A stretch of 64,000 bases of DNA from Mucilaginibacter yixingensis (GTDB lineage: Bacteria; Bacteroidota; Bacteroidia; Sphingobacteriales; Sphingobacteriaceae). Every line of letters begins with the position of its first letter. The stretch's first letter is position 1. A program made the translations under genes and the position numbers. Positions 1 to 8,724 of this stretch are shown piece after piece. Where the stretch lies: contig NZ_CP160205.1 of NCBI RefSeq assembly GCF_041080815.1, positions 62,001 to 126,000 on the forward strand, given 5' to 3'. The notes below the pieces were generated by a model. That model made no database searches. It saw only the letters and a program-made list of their open reading frames with translations, and was not told the DNA's origin.

Positions 1-1028
1 ATACCGGCTACATGGCGCGCGTTACGTTTATGATGGATAAAATTATGCGTAAGGTGGGGCTGAACGGTAAATCTGTAGTGCCGCTGATTGGTGGTTTTGC
101 CTGCGCGGTACCATCCATCATGAGTACGCGTACCATTGAAAACTGGAAAGACCGCATCATTACTATCATGGTAACGCCACTGGTTACCTGTTCTGCGCGC
201 TTGCCGGTTTACACGCTGTTAATTGCCCTGGTGGTACCCAATAAAACCGTCTGGTGGATTTTTAACATGCAGGGTCTGGCGCTAACGGCTATGTATATCC
301 TCAGCCTGGTATCGGCCGTGGTGGTTGCCCTGGTGTTTAAGTTTATCATCAAAGGTCGTGAGAGAGGTTACTTCATTATGGAGCTGCCGGTTTACCGCAT
401 GCCGCGCTGGAATAACGTAGCGCTCAGCATGTATGATCGATCTAAAGCCTTTGTGTTTGAAGCTGGTAAGGTGATCATTGCGGTATCTGTAGTGTTATGG
501 GTACTGGCCAGTTACGGGCCGGGGAAACGCTTTGAACAGATTGAAAGCAAATACAGTCAACCGCAATATACCAAAACTGTTAAGGCTGATGACTTGCAGC
601 GTATGGTGGCTTCAGAGAAATTGGAAAACTCTTATGCTGGTGTGTTGGGCCATGTGATAGAGCCTGCTATCCGTCCGCTGGGTTTTGACTGGAAGATAGG
701 CATCGCCCTTATTACTTCATTTGCTGCCCGCGAAGTGTTTGTAGGCACTATGGCCACCATTTACAGCGTAAATGGCGATGCCGACAACATGCAATCGGTA
801 CAAGAAAAAATGGCCGGTGCCAGGAATCCTGATACCGGTAAGCCGGTGTTTACGGTGGCGGTGGCTTTCTCACTCATGATGTTCTATGCTTTTGCCATGC
901 AGTGCGCCAGCACCATGGGCGTAGTATATCGCGAAACTAAAAACTGGCGCTGGCCGCTGGCCCAGTTTACCTACATGACCGTGCTGGCTTATGTAGTGAG
1001 TTTGATAACCTATCAGCTACTGAAATAA
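1..1028 (+). CDS. feoB: Ferrous iron transporter FeoB, C-terminal part (5' truncated by window)
   Basis: Inner-membrane Fe(II) uptake transporter; only the membrane gate half is inside the window. The frame is open from base 3 (Thr-Gly-Tyr before the Met at 12), so that Met is internal and the G-protein domain lies upstream. Visible are the FeoB core stretch GGFACAVPSIMSTRTI with its conserved cysteine, several hydrophobic segments, and near the end AAREVFVGTMATIYS and CASTMGVVYRET, both typical of FeoB gate regions. The gene ends in a hydrophobic helix. No feoA or feoC is seen downstream. The assignment is firm. Confidence 0.95.
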   Translation, partial: TGYMARVTFMMDKIMRKVGLNGKSVVPLIGGFACAVPSIMSTRTIENWKDRIITIMVTPLVTCSARLPVYTLLIALVVPNKTVWWIFNMQGLALTAMYILSLVSAVVVALVFKFIIKGRERGYFIMELPVYRMPRWNNVALSMYDRSKAFVFEAGKVIIAVSVVLWVLASYGPGKRFEQIESKYSQPQYTKTVKADDLQRMVASEKLENSYAGVLGHVIEPAIRPLGFDWKIGIALITSFAAREVFVGTMATIYSVNGDADNMQSVQEKMAGARNPDTGKPVFTVAVAFSLMMFYAFAMQCASTMGVVYRETKNWRWPLAQFTYMTVLAYVVSLITYQLLK

Positions 1029-1061
1029 ATTCGGATTTCGAATGTTCAAATCCGAATTTAT
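1025..1061. repeat. Palindrome after feoB (CCGAAATT-word repeat family E)
   Basis: Perfect 14-bp arms (1025-1038 and 1048-1061) around a 9-base loop, beginning at the feoB stop codon. No T-tract follows, so it is not a classic terminator. The words AAATCCGAAAT and relatives recur at 1112-1150 and 5890-5982, so this belongs to a dispersed intergenic repeat family. The rest of the 1029-1224 gap is AT-rich and shows nothing else clear. Confidence 0.6.
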
Positions 1062-1224
1062 GAAAATTTGGATTTGGGTTTATGGTGTTTCTTGTCAAGT
1101 CGCTCAACCGTAAATAAATCCGAAATTGAAAATGCGAAATCCGATATCTAATCGGTAATATAAAATTTACCATTCCGTAAGCCCTGCTTAGCAATAAAGT
1201 TACATAGGTTACTCGGCGAAACCG

Positions 1225-3765
1225 ATGCCAAAAAGTGATTTTTGCGGCATGAATTGTAAACCTTTACTCAAAGTTTTTTCCATCATATTTTTATTTGGTG
1301 TTTTAAGTGCTCAGGCCCAGACAAATGTGCCTGTAAAAGGTGCCGTGAGCGGCAAACTGGTAGACGCGGCCAGCAACCAGCCACTGGCTTTTGCCACGGC
1401 GGCGTTGATCAGAAAGGCGGATAACACCGCGGCTAAAAGCATCCAGACCGATATGGATGGTAACTTTAAGCTGGATAACCTGGCCGATGGCCTCTACCTG
1501 CTGCGCACTACCTATGTGGGTTACGGCAACTATGTAAAAGACTCGATCTATATCAGTCCGAAGAAAAAGATCTTTCAACTGGGCCTGGTGAAGATGAAGC
1601 AGGCCGGAAAAGCCTTGAAAGAGGTGACTGTGAAGGCGCAGCGTAGCAATATACAATTGGGTGTAGACCGCAAAGTATTCAATGTAGAGCAAAGCCTGGT
1701 AAGTGCAGGCGGCTCGGCAACAGATTTGTTGAGCAACGTACCGTCGGTACAAGTGGATGTGGATGGTAACCTGAACCTGCGCGGATCAAGCGATGTGCGC
1801 GTGTTGATTAACGGCAAACCCTCTATGCTGGCCGGTGCCAGTATGGCCGACATTCTGCAGTCAATCCCGGCAAGTTCTATCGAGACTATTGAGGTGATTA
1901 CCAATCCATCATCAAAATATGATGCCGAAGGTCAATCTGGTATCGTAAACATCGTGCTGAAGAAAAATGCGCGTGTGGGTACCAACGGTAACGTTGCTGT
2001 AGCTGTGGGTAATCAGCATACTTACAATGTGAGCGCTGCTGTTGCGCACCAGGGCAAAAATGTAAACCTGTATGCCAATTATAGCTACCGCGATGCTAAC
2101 CGCAACGGGAATGGCTATACCAACAGAACCTCGTTACGGAATGATACCAGCATCCTGTCTAACCAGATCTCTAACCAGGCATTCACTTTTAACTCACACA
2201 ACATTCGTGCGGGTATCGATATCAGTCTCGATCCTAAAACCACGCTGAGCTTTTCAGGTAACGGCAACTTCCGCCAGCGCGATAAGTATCAGTTTGGGAA
2301 CACCAACACTTTCACCAATGGCGTACTGACGCAAACATTAGGTCAGAACAATCAAGCCATCAGCGGCACTAACCGTAACCTGGATTTTAATGCTGATTTT
2401 GATCATAAATACAAAAAACAAGGCGAAGAGCTGACCGCTAACATTGGTTACTCCAGCGAGCACGAGACCTCTAACGACAGTTTAAGAAGTACTTACAACT
2501 TTTTTAACCCGGCAAGTATCAGGGAGCGCATCCAGCATAACAACAGCTTGCAGAAAGAGTATAACATTAACCTGCAGGCAGATTACACTTTGCCGTTGAG
2601 CCATAATAACAAGATTGAAGCTGGTTACCGCAGTACTTTCTCTCAGAATGATAACGGTAACGATGTGGATACCCTGCAAGGCAGCGGCTTTGTGCACGAT
2701 GGTACGTTAACCAACCATTTTCTTTATAAAGAGCAGGTGCATGCCGTGTATGGTACTTATCAGCAGCAGTTTGGTCAGTTTGGCGTGCAAGGCGGTGTGC
2801 GTATGGAAGAGGCTATTATCAATACGATGGTACACGAAACCGGCGAGCCGCACCATCAAGACTATTTCCGTGTTTACCCAAGCCTTTTCCTGACAGATAA
2901 GCTGAACGATAACCAAACGCTGCAACTGAGCTATACCCGCCGGGTAAGCCGTCCGCGCGACAGGCAGATCAACGCGTTTCTGGATAAGAGCGATCCGCTG
3001 AACTGGCAAACTGGTAACCCACTGTTGAAGCCGGAAGACACGCACTCTATGGAGCTGAGCTATATCAACTACTGGAAAGCGCTTACGCTGACCTCGTCTT
3101 TATATTACCGGTTAACTAACGACGATATTCAGCAGATCCGCACGCCAATTACCTCAACCATCAGCAGCCTGACCTATCAAAATATCAAGAACTCGCAGAA
3201 CAGCGGTTTTGAGTTGATTGCCAAGGTTGATGCTTCGCAGGCGTTAGATTTTACGGCCAACGTTAATGCCTACTACCGCTACCTGCAAGGCGATGCATCA
3301 CTCAAGCTACCAAACTCATCAGGTTTTGCATGGAATGCCAATCTGACTGCCAACATAAAACCAACCAAAGCGTTGGGCGTACAGCTGCGTGGCGATTACC
3401 AGGCACCGCAGGTAATTACTCAGGGTCGTCAACGTGCAATGGCTGGTATGGATGCCGGTTTGAAATATGACCTGACCAAAGCAATTAGCTTAGGCGCCAA
3501 CGTGCGCGATGTGTTTAACAGCCGCAAGTTTGGTTCAATTACAGATATCGTACAGTCGCCAACCTTCTCGCAGCACTCAGAATCAGTGCGTCGTTTCCAA
3601 ACACGTACCATTCTGTTTACAGCGTCATACCGTTTCGGGTCAACGCCTGGACAGCGTCGTAACCGTAACAAAGACAAAAAAGATCAGGACAATGGTGGCG
3701 GCGGCGACGATATGGGCCAAGACCAGGGCGGCGATGGCGGCATGAGCGCACAAAGGTCAAATTAA
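1225..3765 (+). CDS. TonB-linked outer membrane beta-barrel protein (OMP_b-brl_3 type) with carboxypeptidase-like regulatory domain
   Basis: Outer-membrane receptor-like barrel of unknown substrate. Order along 846 residues: signal peptide ending near AQAQ (about residue 31), a CarboxypepD_reg-like beta-sandwich (about 38-130), a plug domain with the typical LLSNVPSVQVD and NPSSKYDAEGQSGIVNIVLKK signatures (about 165-250), and a barrel rich in aromatic strands ending at ASYRFG near residue 812. A hydrophilic tail full of Gly, Asp, Asn, Arg and Lys follows the last strand. It lacks SusC hallmarks and no SusD gene is adjacent, so polysaccharide uptake is not implied. Met at 1249 is an alternative start that leaves a tidier signal peptide. 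Its neighbour feoB is suggestive of iron but not proof. Confidence 0.88.
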   Translation: MPKSDFCGMNCKPLLKVFSIIFLFGVLSAQAQTNVPVKGAVSGKLVDAASNQPLAFATAALIRKADNTAAKSIQTDMDGNFKLDNLADGLYLLRTTYVGYGNYVKDSIYISPKKKIFQLGLVKMKQAGKALKEVTVKAQRSNIQLGVDRKVFNVEQSLVSAGGSATDLLSNVPSVQVDVDGNLNLRGSSDVRVLINGKPSMLAGASMADILQSIPASSIETIEVITNPSSKYDAEGQSGIVNIVLKKNARVGTNGNVAVAVGNQHTYNVSAAVAHQGKNVNLYANYSYRDANRNGNGYTNRTSLRNDTSILSNQISNQAFTFNSHNIRAGIDISLDPKTTLSFSGNGNFRQRDKYQFGNTNTFTNGVLTQTLGQNNQAISGTNRNLDFNADFDHKYKKQGEELTANIGYSSEHETSNDSLRSTYNFFNPASIRERIQHNNSLQKEYNINLQADYTLPLSHNNKIEAGYRSTFSQNDNGNDVDTLQGSGFVHDGTLTNHFLYKEQVHAVYGTYQQQFGQFGVQGGVRMEEAIINTMVHETGEPHHQDYFRVYPSLFLTDKLNDNQTLQLSYTRRVSRPRDRQINAFLDKSDPLNWQTGNPLLKPEDTHSMELSYINYWKALTLTSSLYYRLTNDDIQQIRTPITSTISSLTYQNIKNSQNSGFELIAKVDASQALDFTANVNAYYRYLQGDASLKLPNSSGFAWNANLTANIKPTKALGVQLRGDYQAPQVITQGRQRAMAGMDAGLKYDLTKAISLGANVRDVFNSRKFGSITDIVQSPTFSQHSESVRRFQTRTILFTASYRFGSTPGQRRNRNKDKKDQDNGGGGDDMGQDQGGDGGMSAQRSN

Positions 3766-3766
3766 A

Positions 3767-3907
3767 ACACCCCTCCCGACCTCCCCGAAGGGGAGGTGAT
3801 TAAAGGAAATCAGACATAAAAAAGAGCGGCTTTCAAAAATCTTGAAAGCCGCTCTTTTTTATTTATCCAGTAGATCTCCTCCCCTTCGGGGAGGTCGGGA
3901 GGGGTGT
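3767..3907. repeat. 30-bp perfect inverted repeat enclosing a terminator (family F)
   Basis: Arms 3767-3796 and 3878-3907 are exact reverse complements, and each contains its own small hairpin (CTCCCCGAAGGGGAG). They bracket the terminator between two convergent genes; the right arm reaches the first base of the transglutaminase stop codon. Similar C/G-rich words occur at 11145-11235 and 62219-62246, so it is a dispersed repeat family rather than a one-off. Confidence 0.75.
3818..3860. terminator. Bidirectional terminator between convergent genes
   Basis: Perfect 18-bp stem (3818-3835 with 3843-3860), loop 7, with an A-tract on the left and a T-tract on the right, so it can work as an intrinsic terminator for the TonB-linked barrel gene and for the transglutaminase gene on the other strand. 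Confidence 0.9.
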
Positions 3908-4887
3908 TACTGCTGCTGTTGCTGCTGCATCATCTCCAGATGGCGCTGATAGCTGTTGCGCGAAAAATCGCTGGCCGGTTTGATGACCGGTTCTTCAAAC
4001 GTTATTTCATGGTGCTCGGCGTTAGGCGCAGTCGGCATTTCCTTGTCGTATCCCACAGATACCGCTACCTCCAGTTTGTGCCCATGTGCGCCTTTATACA
4101 CACCTTTAACAGGAGAACAATCAGAGAAATTGCGACCGACCGCCAGGCGAACATGCGTTTCGTTAGCCACACAGTTGTTAGTTGGGTCTATGCCCAGCCA
4201 GCCATAATCAGGGATGTAGGCTTCGGCCCAGGCGTGGGTGGCACCTTCGCCGCGCATACCGTTACGGTTGGGGCATATATAGCCGCTTACGTAGCGGGCA
4301 GGGATGCCTATTAAACGCAGCATCTCCATCAGTATGTGGGCAAAATCCTGGCAAACGCCGGCTTTGAGTTTCCAGATATCGTCTAACGTACTCTCTACGC
4401 TGGTAACGCCTTTTATATAGGTAAAGTTGTCATACACATATTGGCAAAAGCGTAGTGCCGCCTGGTAGGGTGTATCATGGGCCTGGCGTTCGGCTTGTAC
4501 AATTTGTTCCAGCTCGGGCAGTCCGTCAAAGTACTCCTGCTTCAGAAAGTCAATGTAGGGTACTGTATAACGCAAGCGTTCGTAATCAGCCCACTGTTGC
4601 GCCGGGAATATATCGTTTACCGGCAGCGGGCGATGTTTGGTGCTTACCCAGAGTTGGGAGTTAATCACCAGCTCGGTATGCTGATCGCGGTAGGTAAAGC
4701 TGCCTACTTTGTTGCCGTAATAGTCGGTATAAATATCAACGGGTGGCTCGCCGGTAATGCTGACGTCCTGCTTCAGTACCTCCTGAAAATCATCCTGCAT
4801 GGGGAAGAGGATGATCTGGTTGGCGCTGTCGCGCACCGGTCCATCGTAGGTATATTTGGTAATATGTTGTATCTTAAACTCAGGCAT
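3907..4887 (-). CDS. Transglutaminase-like cysteine protease family protein with bacterial N-terminal domain
   Basis: Cytoplasmic papain-fold protein of 326 residues, no signal peptide. The N-terminal beta domain (about 1-85) is the Bact_transglu_N type. The catalytic core shows Cys179 in AGVCQDFAH, His218 in GATHAWAEA and Asp234 in GWLGIDPTNN, so the triad is complete. The C-terminus is Gln-rich (six to seven Gln). It is the last gene of an operon with alpha-E (45 nt upstream) and ATP-grasp genes. In this known neighbourhood, described by comparative genomics of amidoligases, it is thought to cut or form amide bonds in a peptide made by the ATP-grasp enzyme; the substrate is unknown. Confidence 0.9.
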   Translation of the reverse strand: MPEFKIQHITKYTYDGPVRDSANQIILFPMQDDFQEVLKQDVSITGEPPVDIYTDYYGNKVGSFTYRDQHTELVINSQLWVSTKHRPLPVNDIFPAQQWADYERLRYTVPYIDFLKQEYFDGLPELEQIVQAERQAHDTPYQAALRFCQYVYDNFTYIKGVTSVESTLDDIWKLKAGVCQDFAHILMEMLRLIGIPARYVSGYICPNRNGMRGEGATHAWAEAYIPDYGWLGIDPTNNCVANETHVRLAVGRNFSDCSPVKGVYKGAHGHKLEVAVSVGYDKEMPTAPNAEHHEITFEEPVIKPASDFSRNSYQRHLEMMQQQQQQ

Positions 4888-4932
4888 AAAAAGCTAGAAG
4901 ATGAGGGCGTAAAGCTAAAACCTTTTTGGTGA

Positions 4933-5868
4933 TTATGAATGGGCAAAGTAATTCTCGTTCAGCGCATTGCCAATGCCGTACAATTCGTTCCTGATCTGGG
5001 TGAGGTACAGGTGCAAGCCCTCCTGGCTAATACTGCTTACCGAACTATACTTAATTCGGCTCTGCAACCGGCCTATCTGGAACGCCATTTTGCGGTAGCC
5101 CTCTTGCTCTGCATCGTTCTTCAACCGGTCAAAATACCGTTGGATGTGATTAACGGCATACAGCACCGAGCGTGGGAAATCATTGTTCAGTACTACCTGT
5201 TCCAGTACATTGGGTGCCTCAAAGCCCGAGCGATAGGTTTTCAGGTAAAGCTCATGGCCACCGATGGAGAGCAGCAAGTGTTTCCAATAGGTGGTATCGG
5301 TCAGCAAATCAGGGTTGTCATTAATAGAACCAAATTTCATATCCAGCAAGTCTACCGACTGGATGCCGCGCTCCAGGTATTTGCCCAGGTTCATAAAGCT
5401 GCGGCCTTCGCCGCGCTCCATGGTAATCTCCGCCGTGCCATAATAGAGCATCACCTGCTTGATCAAAATATCCAGCGTACCAATGGGGTCTTCGCGCTGC
5501 AACAGCCGATCCATTTTGGCATCTTTCACGGTGTGGTAATACTCGTTAAGGCACTGCCAAAGGTCTTTGGTAATGTGTTCCTGTACACCACGGGCATTCT
5601 CCCGCGCCTGGGTAATAATGTTGAGTACCGAGTTCCGATTCTCTTTGGAAGAGATCATATACTTGAGCACCGCGCGACTGTCATTATTCAGCGTGGCCAC
5701 TTCCTCGTCATTAGGATTACCGAACAGGCGGATCACCGGGTCCCATGTAAACTCATGCACCGTATCCTGCGATGATGCGTAGTTGATTTTTAGCATCCGC
5801 AAAAGCCCGTCGCTGCGCTCCACATAACGGCTTAACCAATATAAACTTGCTGCTACTCTGCTTAACAT
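4933..5868 (-). CDS. Alpha-E domain-containing protein
   Basis: All-helical cytoplasmic protein of 311 residues recognised by its N-terminal MLSRVAASLYWLSRYVERS, the signature of the alpha-E family (formerly DUF403). Its biochemical role is not established; it nearly always sits with a circularly permuted ATP-grasp protein and a transglutaminase-like protease, exactly as here, so it is inferred to be a partner or scaffold of that peptide-modifying module. The start at 5868 is the only sensible one because the signature begins there. A 125-nt gap holding an inverted repeat separates it from the ATP-grasp gene upstream. Confidence 0.9.
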   Translation of the reverse strand: MLSRVAASLYWLSRYVERSDGLLRMLKINYASSQDTVHEFTWDPVIRLFGNPNDEEVATLNNDSRAVLKYMISSKENRNSVLNIITQARENARGVQEHITKDLWQCLNEYYHTVKDAKMDRLLQREDPIGTLDILIKQVMLYYGTAEITMERGEGRSFMNLGKYLERGIQSVDLLDMKFGSINDNPDLLTDTTYWKHLLLSIGGHELYLKTYRSGFEAPNVLEQVVLNNDFPRSVLYAVNHIQRYFDRLKNDAEQEGYRKMAFQIGRLQSRIKYSSVSSISQEGLHLYLTQIRNELYGIGNALNENYFAHS

Positions 5869-5889
5869 TTGTTGTTGATGTCGGATTGC

Positions 5890-5982
5890 GGATGTTCTAT
5901 TTCGGATTTATCCGTCCGTTTAATTAAAAATTTATCTAATACAGGTTTTCGATTACTTGTTCAAATCCGAAATTGAACATCC
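5890..5982. repeat. Imperfect inverted repeat inside the ATP-grasp/alpha-E spacer (family E)
   Basis: Arms 5890-5909 and 5963-5982 match at 19 of 20 positions as reverse complements and carry the word TTTCGGATTT/AAATCCGAAA also present after feoB. It fills the only sizeable gap in the three-gene operon and could affect transcript processing or partial termination; no T-tract is present. Confidence 0.55.
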
Positions 5983-5993
5983 CAAATCCCAAA

Positions 5994-7442
5994 TTACGCT
6001 AACACCCACGTATCCTTACTGCCGCCACCCTGCGAGCTATTCACCACCAGCGAGCCTTCTTTCAACGCCACCCTGGTTAATCCACCGGGGACGATCTCTA
6101 TACCGCTGGGGCCACATAAGGCATAAGGGCGCAGGTCAATCCGGCGTGGAGCCAATTCTCCCTGTATGTAGCAAGGCGCTGCCGACAGGCTGATGGTGGG
6201 CTGCGCGATGAAATTGCGCGGCGCCTTCAGGATCTGTGTCTTGTATTCTTCAATCTCTTTTTCTGATGCCGCATGGCCCATCAGCATGCCATAGCCGCCG
6301 CTCTCGTTGGTTTTTTTGACCACCAGTTTGTTGATGTTCTCAAACACATACTCTTTCTCGTCCTGGTTGCGCAGCTGGTAGGTGGGTACGTTTTTAAGGA
6401 TAGGTTCCTCGTTCAGGTAATAGCGAATCATCTCGGGCACGTAGATGTAGATAGCCTTATCATCAGCCACACCGTTGCCCGGGGCGTTTACAATAGCCAC
6501 ATTGCCCTTGCGGTAGGCGCCCATAATACCGGCCACGCCCAAAACGCTGGAAGGGTTAAATACCAGTGGATCCAAAAATTCATCGTCTACTCGGCGGTAA
6601 ATTACATCTACCTGTTGCAGGCCGTTGGTGGTTTTCATGTAAACCTTGTGGTTGTCTACCACCAGGTCGCGGCCTTCTACCAGTTCCACGCCCATCAGGC
6701 GGGCCAGGGTGGTATGCTCAAAGTAGGCTGAATTATAGATGCCCGGACTAAGCAACACAATGGTTGGGTTGCTGGTTGGCCGCGGCGAGAGTGCCATCAG
6801 GTTTTTATATAGGATGGACGGGTACTCGGTCACGCTGCGCACATTACATTGTGGCAGCAGATCGGGGAAGAGGCGCTTGGTGATCTCGCGGTTCTCCAGC
6901 ATATAACTCACGCCCGATGGGGTACGCAGGTTATCTTCCAGTACATAAAAAGTGCCCTCGTTATCGCGTATCAGGTCAATACCGGCAATGTGTACGTAAA
7001 TATCATAAGGCACCTGCAGCTGATACATCTCGCGCAGGAAGTGCGGGCACGAGTAAATGATAGCGATAGGGACGATGCCGTCTTTTATAATAAATTGATT
7101 ATGGTAAACATCTTTCAGAAAAAGGTTCAGAGCGGTTAAGCGCTGCTTGATGCCTTTTTCTACAAAAGCCCATTCCTCGCCGGTGATGATGCGGGGAATG
7201 ATATCAAACGGAAAAATCTTCTCAATACCCTCGCCGCTATTGTAAACGGTGAAGGTGATGCCCTGACTCATGAACAGGCGTTTGGCCAGTTCTTCTTTTT
7301 TATTCAGATCATCGGGCGATTCTTTGGATAGATAGCCAATAACGTTACAATAATGATTGCGAATGCTTGAATCTGAGCCAAACATCTCGTCCCATACACC
7401 ATTTATGGGGTTGTATTTGTTAAAATAGCCTGATTCTTGCAT
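5994..7442 (-). CDS. Circularly permuted type 2 ATP-grasp protein
   Basis: Predicted ATP-dependent carboxylate-amine ligase of 482 residues (older DUF404/DUF407 architecture). The family signature EDNLRTPSGVSYMLENR lies near residues 169-185, and KKTNESGGYGMLMG and APRNFIAQPTISLS in the C-terminal half fit the ATP-binding and metal-binding parts of the permuted fold. First gene of the minus-strand operon with alpha-E and transglutaminase genes. The family is inferred to add amino acids or peptides to an acceptor, but no substrate is known. Start at 7442 follows an AT-rich leader; no clear promoter box was found. A few residues may extend or shorten the N-terminus. Confidence 0.9.
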   Translation of the reverse strand: MQESGYFNKYNPINGVWDEMFGSDSSIRNHYCNVIGYLSKESPDDLNKKEELAKRLFMSQGITFTVYNSGEGIEKIFPFDIIPRIITGEEWAFVEKGIKQRLTALNLFLKDVYHNQFIIKDGIVPIAIIYSCPHFLREMYQLQVPYDIYVHIAGIDLIRDNEGTFYVLEDNLRTPSGVSYMLENREITKRLFPDLLPQCNVRSVTEYPSILYKNLMALSPRPTSNPTIVLLSPGIYNSAYFEHTTLARLMGVELVEGRDLVVDNHKVYMKTTNGLQQVDVIYRRVDDEFLDPLVFNPSSVLGVAGIMGAYRKGNVAIVNAPGNGVADDKAIYIYVPEMIRYYLNEEPILKNVPTYQLRNQDEKEYVFENINKLVVKKTNESGGYGMLMGHAASEKEIEEYKTQILKAPRNFIAQPTISLSAAPCYIQGELAPRRIDLRPYALCGPSGIEIVPGGLTRVALKEGSLVVNSSQGGGSKDTWVLA

Positions 7443-7598
7443 GATTTTATTGTTATGTGAAATATTTTATAGTGAATTTTTAAAATTCAATGGTAATCTA
7501 TTAAGTATTTTCAATAAAATCTAATTTATTTTAAAATAGTATTAATTATTGGTTTTATTTATGATTTAAATTAGATAAAATATAGAAATTTAGGCAAT

Positions 7599-7643
7599 AA
7601 AAAAAGCGGAAGTGGATTTTTAAATCCTTCTTCCGCTTTTTTT
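7599..7643 (-). terminator. Intrinsic terminator downstream of the NTF2-like gene
   Basis: A-tract, GC-containing stem (AGCGGAAG with CTTCCGCT) and T-tract in the 237-nt gap before the ATP-grasp gene. It is symmetrical but most naturally ends the minus-strand NTF2-like transcript whose stop codon lies about 40 nt away. The remaining gap (7443-7598) is very AT-rich and presumably holds the promoter of the ATP-grasp operon, though no TAnnTTTG box was recognised. Confidence 0.85.
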
Positions 7644-7679
7644 GTGCAATCTTTTTGGGTGATTGCACGATATTTTTTG

Positions 7680-8555
7680 TTAGTTATTCTCTATGGCCGA
7701 AAAAACCTCCAATAAAACGTTCCATTTGTGCTGTGAATCCTGCTCCCAGAGGCGTACATAGTTATAATTGCTTACTACGTTGCCTTTTTTAATGCGGGCA
7801 GTGCCGTAAGTATAAGCCAGATCATTGCTCAGGGAGCGGCCAGAACCTACATTTTCCGCAGTGATGGAAATGGCCTCGTTAGCCAGGAATTTTAAGGTTT
7901 TATCTACACCCACAATCGGGTCAAAACCCGGGAAGTAGTAGCGGCCTTCGGCGCTCATAAACTCTTTGTATGTGCCCAGCGACGAGATGGTGAGTGCATG
8001 ATTAAACATGTTGTCGGTTTCCATGATCACGCGTTTGCCGCCAAATGGGTCTTTGCTTTGTGCAGAGTGACCGGCGGTATCGGCTGGTTCTTTAAAATCC
8101 ACAGTGGCGGTGAGGTCTGGATCAGGGTGCTGAATGCCCAGGTCAATAAGCAGTTTCAGATTGCCATCTGGATCGGCATGCCAGATAGATACATAATCAC
8201 CATAAACTTTATCTTCTTCAGATTTACCGTTCTGATAAACGTATGGGCCTGCGGTAAAGGCCAGATCGCCTTTGGCAGATATGCGGGCAACGTTTGGTTT
8301 CCATGATAATGAACCTGGTTGCTTATCTATAGCGCCGTAAAACTCTGTAATTTTTTTTGGGAAGGGCTTAAACACAATGCCATCGGGATCAGCCACTGCC
8401 AGAAAGCCATCTTTTATACCTTTTTTTGCTACAAGCTTGTTAAAATTCTCTTCGGCGGTAATTACGTTTTGTACATGTACGTTTTTTTGCGCCAGTGCAG
8501 AGCCGGTTACTAAAAGCAGTGCTACGGCTGGCACAATCATTTTTTTCATTTTCAT
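7680..8555 (-). CDS. Exported NTF2-like (SnoaL/DUF4440-type) protein
   Basis: Secreted or periplasmic protein of 291 residues with a signal peptide ending near SALAQ (about residue 22). Two NTF2-like halves seem present: about 30-150 (NVITAEENFNKLV, ending DYVSIWHADPDGNLKLLIDLG) and about 175-290 (AYTYGTARIKKGNVVSNYNYVRLWEQD). The pattern of a tryptophan followed by a polar turn and a hydrophobic strand at each half's end is typical of DUF4440. The family binds small ligands or acts as a scaffold; no function can be assigned. Its upstream region resembles that of the HAMP gene next door, suggesting shared regulation. Confidence 0.75.
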   Translation of the reverse strand: MKMKKMIVPAVALLLVTGSALAQKNVHVQNVITAEENFNKLVAKKGIKDGFLAVADPDGIVFKPFPKKITEFYGAIDKQPGSLSWKPNVARISAKGDLAFTAGPYVYQNGKSEEDKVYGDYVSIWHADPDGNLKLLIDLGIQHPDPDLTATVDFKEPADTAGHSAQSKDPFGGKRVIMETDNMFNHALTISSLGTYKEFMSAEGRYYFPGFDPIVGVDKTLKFLANEAISITAENVGSGRSLSNDLAYTYGTARIKKGNVVSNYNYVRLWEQDSQHKWNVLLEVFSAIENN

Positions 8556-8565
8556 CAGGAGTGTA

Positions 8566-8599
8566 TGTTAATTATAAAAAGGGCTTGGTTTAATGTAAT
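8566..8599 (-). promoter_or_regulatory. Upstream motif shared with the HAMP-protein gene (copy 1)
   Basis: This stretch, just upstream of the NTF2-like start (8555), is closely similar to 9309-9340 upstream of the HAMP protein. On the minus strand both contain ACATTAA, then CCAA, a C-rich step and a TATAAT- or TACAAT-like word followed by TTAACA. It could be a common promoter or operator. No protein is known to bind it. Confidence 0.4.
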
Positions 8600-8724
8600 A
8601 TCTTGATAACGGGGATAAGCCCCAAACAGTATTAACACCTGCGGGCAATTTACTAAAAATACCAGCTAAGCCCCAAATCCTTATTCGCCGTTTATAACAC
8701 CCTTGCTACAAGCTTGTTTGTTTG

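Noticed and set aside
12..14. ATG at 12 as the start of a short transporter gene
   Set aside because: The frame is open upstream and the protein lacks the FeoB G-domain that must precede it.
4939..5775. 278-codon plus-strand ORF
   Set aside because: Antisense to the well-supported alpha-E gene; no recognisable protein pattern.
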